A stretch of DNA of 64,000 bases from an uncultured Clostridia bacterium. Lineage in GTDB: Bacteria > Bacillota > Clostridia > Christensenellales > UBA1242. A program made the translations under genes and the position numbers. Below the pieces are notes generated by a model, which was not told the DNA's origin, made no database searches, and was given only the letters and a program-made list of their open reading frames with translations. Positions 24,834 to 32,076 of the stretch are shown here, piece after piece (the first letter of the stretch is position 1; every line of letters starts with the position of its first letter). The stretch spans positions 124,001 through 188,000 of the forward strand of contig CAKVHV010000001.1 in assembly GCA_934754475.1 (NCBI GenBank), given 5' to 3'.

Positions 24834-25412
24834 TTATTCTTTTGTGGTTTCTTCTTGATTGTTTACAATATTTTCTTTATTACTTCTTTCAAGTGAGACT
24901 TGTTTTTTGGATTTATAATCTCTAATGCTACCTATAATTGAACATGCCATAAGGATTATTTCAAGACCAGCGCCAATATACGAAGCCAAAATAAACATAT
25001 AAATTATGTTGCAAAGATTCTTAATACCAAGTGCGAGTTTCGTATAAACCAAATTTGAAATTCCCATTCCCAAAAAATAAATTGTCATTCCAAACATTGG
25101 GAGTAGGGATATTATTCCATTCCAAGTAAATATTGTAATTATAATTGAAATGCAAGCGAAAATTATACTAAATAGAATATTAAATTTGTTTTTGTTATAT
25201 TTGTTTGTAAAATATAAAATTGTTAAAAATATGATGTCAGCAAAAATTATATATGCACCAGTAAATCCGCCTAGAAAGAAATAATGAGCGCCAAAAAAGA
25301 TGTCTGAAATAATAAGCCAGAGTGCAACTCTGACTTTGCTTTTTGAAAATACCGACATTGCAAAAAATACATCAGCAATAATAATTAATATTTGAGAAAT
25401 AATTTTAAACAT
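24834..25412 (-). CDS. YgjV-like inner membrane protein
   Basis: The 192-residue protein is mostly membrane helices (about six) followed by a charged cytoplasmic tail from about residue 165. The pattern, with SKVRVALWLIISDIFFGAHY near the start and paired helices, fits the YgjV (Imp-YgjV) family of bacterial inner membrane proteins of unknown function. It starts 14 bases after the MFS gene and is co-transcribed with it, so it may assist or modify that transporter. The family match is by eye and moderate. Confidence 0.6.
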   Translation of the reverse strand: MFKIISQILIIIADVFFAMSVFSKSKVRVALWLIISDIFFGAHYFFLGGFTGAYIIFADIIFLTILYFTNKYNKNKFNILFSIIFACISIIITIFTWNGIISLLPMFGMTIYFLGMGISNLVYTKLALGIKNLCNIIYMFILASYIGAGLEIILMACSIIGSIRDYKSKKQVSLERSNKENIVNNQEETTKE

Positions 25413-25426
25413 TACTGTCCTTAAAT

Positions 25427-26647
25427 TTAGTTTTGAATAATTTCATTGTTTTGAAGGTAGTTAACAAGATTTTTTCTAGTTTTTTCTTCAACAGTTGGAA
25501 TGATAAAGGCTGCTGAACACATAGTAATCATTATTGATACAAATATTCCAATTAGCCCAAAAAATCCACAAGCATATCCAATGCAATATGCGGTTACACA
25601 TCCGGTTTCTCTAGCAAACAACGCTTTGTTTGAAACACCCATAATACGTGATTTGATAAGCATTCTTTCCAAAATAAATAGGGAAATGAATGGATAACAG
25701 AAACCTATAATTCCATAAACCAAACAAACTAATATAAAATATTTGCTAATATCTATAAATGGCAAAGCCATAATAAGTACGCCAATCACACACGAAAAGG
25801 CGGATACGAGTTTGGTTATGTCTTTTTTGTTGTTTATAACGTCTGCTAAATAGAAACCTAGAGCATAAAGGCTATTAAATACAGCATTCAATATTCCCGC
25901 CAAAGCAAATTCGCCACGACTAATAAATACAAACAATGAATATGCAGTACTTGTCATATCAAAAAATGCAGTGGAAAAATATACAATTCCATAAGAAAGT
26001 AACATTTTGAAAGTTAATTTTTTGGATTTTTTGTAGTATTCTTCGTTTTTGGATAAAGTATTTATGGCATTTGAAGTTGCATCTTTATTAAATGTTTTTT
26101 GATTTTTGCTTTTGATATAAAATGAAATAAGTGGAATAACGCTAATAGCATAAATAACAAGTGCAATAATTAGTACCAAAGTTTTGTTAATATCTAGCAA
26201 GAACCCACCAACAACAAGTGCAACAATTACGCCAATTTGTTCAAATAGTCTTGTAACACCAATTGATTTGTCGGATTTTTGACTAAGCGATGAGTAATTA
26301 AATATGATTTCCTTTGGAAGCACATTGAAGGCATAATCCAAAGATAGAAATATTGCAACCCCAATTACACCCACAATAAGATTGATGTCCATGACAAAAA
26401 TAAATACATTGTATAGGGCAATAGGGATAATTCTAAGCAACAAGAATAGTTGTGGATACTTTCCAAATAAATTTTTGAAAAGCAATTCAAATATAAGTCT
26501 TAAAAAGTTTTGAGCCACAAGATAAATAATAGTGTAAACCAAACTTCCCGTCGATTGATATATAATCAAAGGAACAAATGCACCAACTAAGTTGTTTGCA
26601 AAATTCGCTATCATTTTGTGAAAATTAAGAAGTTTTAATTGTTCCAT
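25427..26647 (-). CDS. Major facilitator superfamily transporter
   Basis: The 406-residue protein has about twelve membrane helices in two halves split by a charged central loop (about 180-210, rich in Lys, Asn and Ser). This is the MFS plan. No substrate-specific motif is recognised, and the classic loop 2-3 signature is weak. It starts after an AAGGATA-like site and is followed 14 bases later by the YgjV-like gene. Drug or metabolite export is possible but unproven. Confidence 0.75.
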   Translation of the reverse strand: MEQLKLLNFHKMIANFANNLVGAFVPLIIYQSTGSLVYTIIYLVAQNFLRLIFELLFKNLFGKYPQLFLLLRIIPIALYNVFIFVMDINLIVGVIGVAIFLSLDYAFNVLPKEIIFNYSSLSQKSDKSIGVTRLFEQIGVIVALVVGGFLLDINKTLVLIIALVIYAISVIPLISFYIKSKNQKTFNKDATSNAINTLSKNEEYYKKSKKLTFKMLLSYGIVYFSTAFFDMTSTAYSLFVFISRGEFALAGILNAVFNSLYALGFYLADVINNKKDITKLVSAFSCVIGVLIMALPFIDISKYFILVCLVYGIIGFCYPFISLFILERMLIKSRIMGVSNKALFARETGCVTAYCIGYACGFFGLIGIFVSIMITMCSAAFIIPTVEEKTRKNLVNYLQNNEIIQN

Positions 26648-26722
26648 TTTTTATCCTTATGTTTGTTTTAAGATTTTTCCATATATATCTTATCACAACT
26701 AAATTTTTTTTAAAAACAAAAA

Positions 26723-26760
26723 ACACCCAAATAGAATATATTTTGACTATTTGGATGTTT
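26723..26760 (-). terminator. Intrinsic terminator after the CYTH-like gene
   Basis: Read on the minus strand, ACATCCAAATAG (26758-26747) pairs with CTATTTGGGTGT (26734-26723), followed by TTTTTTG. One G-T pair. Confidence 0.75.
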
Positions 26761-26819
26761 ATTTAATTTCTAATTAGAGTAGTGAGATAATAACTTGTAA
26801 ATTGATTTTTAAATCGTAA

Positions 26820-27497
26820 TTACAAATTACTTCTAGCAACAGTGAGTTCGTTGCTTTGGATTTTGATAATCTTTGGATAGTCCAAAACAATATCTTTCAA
26901 GAAGTTATTAAAATCATCTTTTTCTCTAGCATTATCTCCAACAATATCAAGAGTACATTGATTAAACTTTGACCTAGTTCCAACTTTGAAATATTCACAA
27001 TTATCAAATGACAAAGTCATTTTTAGTCCACGATTATTAACAACTCTATAACTGTCTCTTTTTTTGTTAATTTTGATTTGTGGCTTAGATGCTCTTAAAT
27101 ATTCTTCGATGTTTACATTAAGTCCTGTTGGATATACTTTGTATATTGCATCACTAATTTCGTCATAGTACTTGGAGATATTGTCATCTTTGCCAATCTT
27201 TAATTTGAAGAAATTAGGGATATTTTTCAAAAACTCAATTCTAGTAACTTGTTCACTATCATATCTTATTATGAGTTCTTTGGAAACTTTGTCATGAGTT
27301 GTATAAATATTTATTCCTTTTTCAGCAAAGAAAAAGTCATCTGTGTCATAATAAATCTTTTCGATATTCGAAGCACCCAAAGTTCCAACAGAAAAAGTAG
27401 AGAACAATTTACTCTTTAAAATTGCGCTCTTGTCAACCTTGATATTATTAAGTAAAAATCTTCCATTTAAAAAATTTGCAACTTGTATCAATTCCAT
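26820..27497 (-). CDS. CYTH-like domain protein, probably translated from a leaderless mRNA
   Basis: The 225-residue protein resembles the CYTH/triphosphate-tunnel fold in the order of its features. YYDTDDFFFAEKGINIYTT (about 49-67) looks like the YxDTxDxxLxxxGxxLR strand pair, followed by alternating charged strands with KELIIRYDS and KINKKRDSYRVV, then GLKMTLSFDNCEY and CTLDIVGD. The N-terminal EXEXK motif is not obvious, so activity is doubtful. CYTH proteins act on triphosphates or polyphosphate. The ATG at 27497 starts one base after the predicted transcription start. A TTG at 27533 lies inside the -35 box and cannot be the start of that transcript. Confidence 0.55.
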   Translation of the reverse strand: MELIQVANFLNGRFLLNNIKVDKSAILKSKLFSTFSVGTLGASNIEKIYYDTDDFFFAEKGINIYTTHDKVSKELIIRYDSEQVTRIEFLKNIPNFFKLKIGKDDNISKYYDEISDAIYKVYPTGLNVNIEEYLRASKPQIKINKKRDSYRVVNNRGLKMTLSFDNCEYFKVGTRSKFNQCTLDIVGDNAREKDDFNNFLKDIVLDYPKIIKIQSNELTVARSNL

Positions 27498-27504
27498 ACA
27501 CCAT

Positions 27505-27533
27505 ATTATATAATATATTTTTTTTTTAAGCAA
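27505..27533 (-). promoter_or_regulatory. Promoter placed for a leaderless CYTH-like mRNA
   Basis: Minus strand: TTGCTT (27533-27528), 17-base spacer, perfect TATAAT (27510-27505). The expected start at about 27498 is next to the ATG at 27497, leaving no room for a ribosome binding site. Confidence 0.7.
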
Positions 27534-27556
27534 ATAATTTTTAGTACTATTTTTTG

Positions 27557-27585
27557 TTTACAATCTATTGTAAAATTATTAAAAT
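27557..27585 (+). promoter_or_regulatory. Promoter of the lipoprotein-membrane protein-dnaB operon
   Basis: TTTACA (27557-27562), 17-base spacer, TAAAAT (27580-27585), about 38 bases before the first gene. Confidence 0.6.
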
Positions 27586-27622
27586 TTTGTTAGAATAGAA
27601 TTAGATTTGGGAGCATGCTTTT

Positions 27623-28519
27623 ATGAAATTCAAAAAAATCCTTACAATCTTAATACTTATGTTTGTATCAATCATGACATTTTGTGGTTGTGCGGATATT
27701 GAGTTTATAAGAGCCATTGATGCTTCCAACACAATTATTGACAAATTAGTTATATCTTTAAACGAATCGGACATAAACAAAGGTGGAGCATCTTTGTCTA
27801 CTGTTATGCGTTCGATAGACAACGATATGGTCCTATTTAGAAACAAAGTCGATACTTGGAAACATAGAGAGTTTGACGCATATCCGGATTTATTAAATAG
27901 AGTAAACGAAGGCATAAAGGTCGAAGTATCTCAACCCCAAAATAATGAAATCTCAGTAGCAATCGAATTTTCGGACTGGGATATGTTCGGATTATTTTAT
28001 GGCTACGCTGTTGCCCAAGATTTTGAATATGACAAGGCATTACAAGATTTTGGACCATTCATTAATGATATAATTAATTCGGAGTATGAACCTAATAATT
28101 ATGGATTATTTATTGTTAAGTACTCGATTTTGAAGAGTGCGGGAATATGTGGAGATATTCAAAACTTTGAACAAAATGGTGTCAATTACTACGAAAAGTA
28201 CAAAGATATGTTTGTTGGAAGATATGATATAAACGATGTAAATGTTAGTCAAATCTTTGCTTATCCCGATGACAGACTTCATAGTAATGCAGACGAACAC
28301 GAAGTCGAAGGTGACCTTATGCTATTGCGTTGGGATTTGAGTTCAAAGGGTCAAGATTTTGAAATGACTATTTACAAAATTACTGCTAACCCAACAGCAT
28401 GGTACGTTCTAGCACTAATTTTGTCTGCAATTGCAACAATTATAATAACAATAGTGATTTACAAAAAGAACAAGGGACAACCAGTAACACTTATTGAGAA
28501 AAAGGATTTGGAAAAATGA
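27623..28519 (+). CDS. Putative lipoprotein with a C-terminal membrane helix
   Basis: The 298-residue protein begins with a lipoprotein signal peptide ending in the lipobox FCGC (Cys at about 23). An extracytoplasmic domain with no motif I recognise follows. Near the C-terminus is a membrane helix (about 260-283, WYVLALILSAIATIIITIVIY) and a short basic cytoplasmic tail. A protein tethered both by lipid and by a helix is unusual. It overlaps the next gene by 4 bases (ATGA) and heads an operon with dnaB, so it is probably made during growth. Function unknown. Confidence 0.65.
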   Translation: MKFKKILTILILMFVSIMTFCGCADIEFIRAIDASNTIIDKLVISLNESDINKGGASLSTVMRSIDNDMVLFRNKVDTWKHREFDAYPDLLNRVNEGIKVEVSQPQNNEISVAIEFSDWDMFGLFYGYAVAQDFEYDKALQDFGPFINDIINSEYEPNNYGLFIVKYSILKSAGICGDIQNFEQNGVNYYEKYKDMFVGRYDINDVNVSQIFAYPDDRLHSNADEHEVEGDLMLLRWDLSSKGQDFEMTIYKITANPTAWYVLALILSAIATIIITIVIYKKNKGQPVTLIEKKDLEK

Positions 28520-28902
28520 GCGGGTATTTATTTGATAAACGAAGACGAAAAAGAAATTTTTTGAAATACTTAGTAATCTTTTTGATAGCTTTTGTGCCAT
28601 TGGTTCTACTTAACATGTATGTGTTCCAAGGCTTGGATAGAGCGCTGGTGATATTTTTGGATTGTCTAATTCTACTTGGATTTGCATTAGTAGGTTCATT
28701 TATTGCAAACAAGATATTTGAAAAACATGATAACAAACTCGAAAAAAAGATTAAGGCTAGAGAAGAAATGCAAAAGCGAAAAGATGAGATACTCAAACAA
28801 AGTTATCATAATATTAGACAAAAGAAGCTTGAAAATAAAGCAAAAGTCAAAGAAGAAAAAGTAGGTAAGGAAGATGAAACAAACGACAAAAAAGATAAAT
28901 GA
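28516..28902 (+). CDS. Small membrane protein with a charged coiled-coil tail
   Basis: The 128-residue protein has a basic N-terminus (DKRRRKRNFLK), two membrane helices (about 17-35 and 43-65) and a long, highly charged helical tail rich in Lys and Glu (about 70-128), probably a coiled coil in the cytoplasm. It overlaps the upstream lipoprotein gene by 4 bases and dnaB by 29 bases, so the three are translated as a unit. I do not recognise the family. The gene before dnaB in other Firmicutes is often rplI; here it is not. Confidence 0.6.
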   Translation: MSGYLFDKRRRKRNFLKYLVIFLIAFVPLVLLNMYVFQGLDRALVIFLDCLILLGFALVGSFIANKIFEKHDNKLEKKIKAREEMQKRKDEILKQSYHNIRQKKLENKAKVKEEKVGKEDETNDKKDK

Positions 28903-30475
28903 TGCAAGAATTTTGCCACATAGTATCGAAGCGGAACAATGTGTTTTGGGTTGTGCTTTTATTGACCAAGACGCAAGTTATAATGTTGTATCGGGACTCA
29001 AAGTAGATGACTTTTATTCTGAGACTCATCAAATTATATTTGAAGCTATGCAAAAAGTTATGGCAAGCAATGTTCCAATTGACTTTGTTACAATTACTGA
29101 AAACTTGGAAAAGAGTGGCAAGTTAGAAAGTGTAGGCGGTGCTGAATATCTAATCAACCTAACAAACATTATTCCAAGTGCCAGCAATTATGAACACTAC
29201 ATAAATATTGTCAAAAACGATAGTGTATTAAGACAACTTATATCCGCCGGACAAGATATAATTAACAAATCATATGAAGGTGTAACCAAAGAAGATGCTT
29301 TGTCTTTTGCCGAACAAAACATATTTAAAATCGGCGAAAAGGAAGATAGGGGCGGATTTGCTCACATAAGTTCGGCTGTATCTGGCGCTATTTCTAACTT
29401 TGAAGAAATACAAAAGAACAAAGGAATGATAAGGGGTGTTCCTAGTGGAATTTATGGACTAGATAGAATCACAAACGGATTTCAAAAGGGTGCACTTATT
29501 CTTATTGCTGCTAGACCAGGTTGCGGAAAAACATCTCTTGGAATGAATATGATTAACCATGCGGCAACCAAGTGTGGCAAAAAATGTGCAATATTTTCGC
29601 TAGAAATGTCCAAGGAAGAAATTGCTTCAAGGTCAATTTGTAGTTTGGCTTATGTAGATATGGGCAAAGCACTCAAAGGTGAAATGAACGAAAAAGAGTG
29701 GAAAGCAATTATTAGTGCCGGCAAAAAGTATAGCGAATCAGATATATTTATTGATGAAGGATTTTCTAAATCCCCAATGGATATTTTGAGCAAGTGTCGA
29801 AAACTCAAAAGAGAAAAGGGACTAGATATTCTTATGATAGACTACTTGCAATTGATGGCGGGTAGCGAAAAGAGTAGAGAAAATAGAACACAAGAAGTCA
29901 GTGAGATTACTAGAACTTTGAAGATGGCGGCAAGAGAACTTGAAATTCCAATTATTTTGCTTTCGCAATTATCCAGACAAAGTGAAACTAGAAAAGACCA
30001 TAGACCAATGCTTAGTGACTTAAGAGAATCCGGTTCTATCGAACAAGATGCCGACATGGTTTTGTTTATTTATCGAAGTGATATGTATAATGATATTCCA
30101 CAAAACGAAAGAGAACAAGATATTGCCGAAATCATAATTGCCAAAAACAGGTCAGGCAAGTGCGATACTATCAAAACTAAATGGGTCGGAAGTATTACAT
30201 CATTTCTTAATCTTGAAAAAGATGCTAATGCTCAAAGTTTGGAAGACTCAATGCCTTTGCCTGGGTCTAGTAGTGTAGAAAAATCTGATTCACAAGAAGT
30301 CTCTAAGGAATACACCAAGGAAGATTTGCCTTGGAATGACTCGGAAGAAAACAAAAATGACGAGAAAGAAAACAAAAATGACGAGAAGGAAAACAAAGAT
30401 AGTTCTCAAGAAAATTCCGAACCAGACATGCAACCAATAAGCGAAGATGACGAATTGCTAGATATTTTTGAGTAA
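28874..30475 (+). CDS. dnaB: Replicative DNA helicase (DnaB family; DnaC in Bacillus)
   Basis: This hexameric helicase unwinds DNA at the replication fork. The 533-residue protein has the helical N-terminal domain (LPHSIEAEQCVLGCAFID, about 15-32) and a RecA-like C-terminal domain with Walker A ARPGCGKTSLGMN (about 215-227), LMIDYLQLM and LLSQLSRQ. From about residue 455 there is an extra acidic, Ser/Asn/Lys/Glu-rich tail with repeats of NKNDEKE, not part of the family core. The start overlaps the preceding gene by 29 bases. Confidence 0.95.
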   Translation: MKQTTKKINDARILPHSIEAEQCVLGCAFIDQDASYNVVSGLKVDDFYSETHQIIFEAMQKVMASNVPIDFVTITENLEKSGKLESVGGAEYLINLTNIIPSASNYEHYINIVKNDSVLRQLISAGQDIINKSYEGVTKEDALSFAEQNIFKIGEKEDRGGFAHISSAVSGAISNFEEIQKNKGMIRGVPSGIYGLDRITNGFQKGALILIAARPGCGKTSLGMNMINHAATKCGKKCAIFSLEMSKEEIASRSICSLAYVDMGKALKGEMNEKEWKAIISAGKKYSESDIFIDEGFSKSPMDILSKCRKLKREKGLDILMIDYLQLMAGSEKSRENRTQEVSEITRTLKMAARELEIPIILLSQLSRQSETRKDHRPMLSDLRESGSIEQDADMVLFIYRSDMYNDIPQNEREQDIAEIIIAKNRSGKCDTIKTKWVGSITSFLNLEKDANAQSLEDSMPLPGSSSVEKSDSQEVSKEYTKEDLPWNDSEENKNDEKENKNDEKENKDSSQENSEPDMQPISEDDELLDIFE

Positions 30476-30490
30476 AATGTGTCAACAATC

Positions 30491-30520
30491 AAAGTAAGTA
30501 TTATATGTACTTACTTTTTT
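30491..30520 (+). terminator. Intrinsic terminator after dnaB
   Basis: AAAGTAAGTA (30491-30500), loop TTATATG, TACTTACTTT (30508-30517), then T run. It makes an upstream ATG at 30505 an unlikely start for the next gene. Confidence 0.82.
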
Positions 30521-30543
30521 TGTTTGAATATATCAAAAGGAAC

Positions 30544-31917
30544 ATGAATTTGACTAAAAAAATATTTTATGGCTTCGGAAATTTGGGATATAGTGTAATA
30601 GGACAGACTGTATCAAACTTTTTTATGTTTTTTGCAACAAGTGTACTAGGTCTGAGTGGAACTTTGGTCGGCATTGCAATTGCAATTAGTACAATTTGGG
30701 ATGGGCTTAGTGATACAATTATGGGCTATATTAGCGACAAATACAAAATTGGAAAGTTTGGACATCGAAACGGATATATGCTAATTGCCACACTTGGAAT
30801 GTCTATACTCAATATCTGTCTTTGGTGTATCCCAAATCAAATTAGTGTTCCGCTTAAGTTTGTTTGGATGATAATGAGTTTGCTACTTCTTGAAACCTTT
30901 AATACAATGTTTGCAACTCCTTATATGGCACTTGGAAACGAACTCGCCCAAGACTATAACGATAGAACAAAAATTAATGCTACAAGTACAGTTTTTTATC
31001 TTATTGGAATTATAATTCCAAGTATTTTGCTTGTTGTATTTTTGCCAAGCACAGGCAAGTATCCTATCGGTCAATTAAATCCAAAGGGTTATGTAAATAT
31101 TGCCTTTGTCACTAGTGCGATTTGCTTGATATTTGGCTTAATTTCGTCGCTTTTGACAATCCCAAAACAACAAAAGGAAGAAGACAAAAATAATAAAATA
31201 TCAAATAAGTCCGAAAAATTAAGTATAAAAAAACTTATATTAAACTTTCTTTTGTCTTTTAAAAACAAAAAATTATGTCGCATAATTATTGGATATGTTT
31301 TGACAAGTGTTGCTACAGTTTTTTTGTGTAGTGTGGGATTACACTTTTTCACATACTCATTTTTCTATACAAGCAAACAAATTACTTTTTTGTTGTTGAC
31401 ACTTATGCTTGGAACAATAATTTCGCAACCGCTTTGGGTGTTTATTAGCAAAAGAAAACAAAAAAAGCCGGCACTAATCGCTGGAATAATAACCACAATT
31501 ATGTCGGTGTTTGGGGTTATATTTATATATTTATTCCGTATCCAAATTTATAATATATCTTATATTTTGATGCTTATTGCAATCTTTATTTGTGGAATTG
31601 GAAGTGGTTCACTCTATAGTCTTCCAGCGTCAATATATGGAGATTTAATATCTGATATGGGCGGAAGTGAAAATCTAACCGCAACATATAGCGGGACAAT
31701 GACATTTGCTAGTAATATTGGAAACTCAATTACTCAATTGTTAGTAGGGATTATGCTAGATGTTATTCATTTTGATAGTTCGGAGCAAGTCCAAACTTTG
31801 GGTGTTCAGACGGGGCTTGCACTCATACTTTTCTTAGGTGTTCAAACGTCACTTATACTTGCTTGCTTTGTTTTTGCTGGTCACAAAGAAAAAGTAGAGC
31901 AAACCCGAAATGTATAG
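30544..31917 (+). CDS. GPH-family sugar:cation symporter (MelB-like)
   Basis: The 457-residue protein has about twelve membrane helices and the signatures of the glycoside-pentoside-hexuronide:cation symporters: YGFGNLGYSV at the start, WDGLSDTIMGYISDK (about 54-68) and PYMALGNELAQDYNDRTK (about 127-144). These proteins import sugars or sugar derivatives with sodium or protons. The substrate cannot be told, and no glycoside hydrolase is nearby. The start is the ATG at 30544 after an AAAAGGA site. Confidence 0.85.
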   Translation: MNLTKKIFYGFGNLGYSVIGQTVSNFFMFFATSVLGLSGTLVGIAIAISTIWDGLSDTIMGYISDKYKIGKFGHRNGYMLIATLGMSILNICLWCIPNQISVPLKFVWMIMSLLLLETFNTMFATPYMALGNELAQDYNDRTKINATSTVFYLIGIIIPSILLVVFLPSTGKYPIGQLNPKGYVNIAFVTSAICLIFGLISSLLTIPKQQKEEDKNNKISNKSEKLSIKKLILNFLLSFKNKKLCRIIIGYVLTSVATVFLCSVGLHFFTYSFFYTSKQITFLLLTLMLGTIISQPLWVFISKRKQKKPALIAGIITTIMSVFGVIFIYLFRIQIYNISYILMLIAIFICGIGSGSLYSLPASIYGDLISDMGGSENLTATYSGTMTFASNIGNSITQLLVGIMLDVIHFDSSEQVQTLGVQTGLALILFLGVQTSLILACFVFAGHKEKVEQTRNV

Positions 31918-31925
31918 GATAATTA

Positions 31926-31954
31926 TTGCAAACTTTGTCTTATTGTGCTAAAAT
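31926..31954 (+). promoter_or_regulatory. Sigma-A-type promoter of alaS with a long leader
   Basis: TTGCAA (31926-31931), 17-base spacer ending in TGC, TAAAAT (31949-31954). The start codon is about 115 bases further on. The leader holds a small hairpin (GGATAGT/ACTATTC, 31997-32018) whose loop is part of the word AGTACTATGCAA (32000-32011). No T-box signature was seen. Confidence 0.65.
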
Positions 31955-32076
31955 ACTATGTGAATTTAAAAAGTTAACCTAAAAATTGTTTTTTTGGATA
32001 GTACTATGCAAACTATTCAAAAATGTGTTTATTAGGTGATTTTTAATAATTTTAATTAAACGATAAGAGAGAAAAT

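Noticed and set aside
31955..32076. T-box riboswitch before alaS
   Set aside because: No AGGGTGGNACCGCG sequence and no antiterminator/terminator pair were seen.
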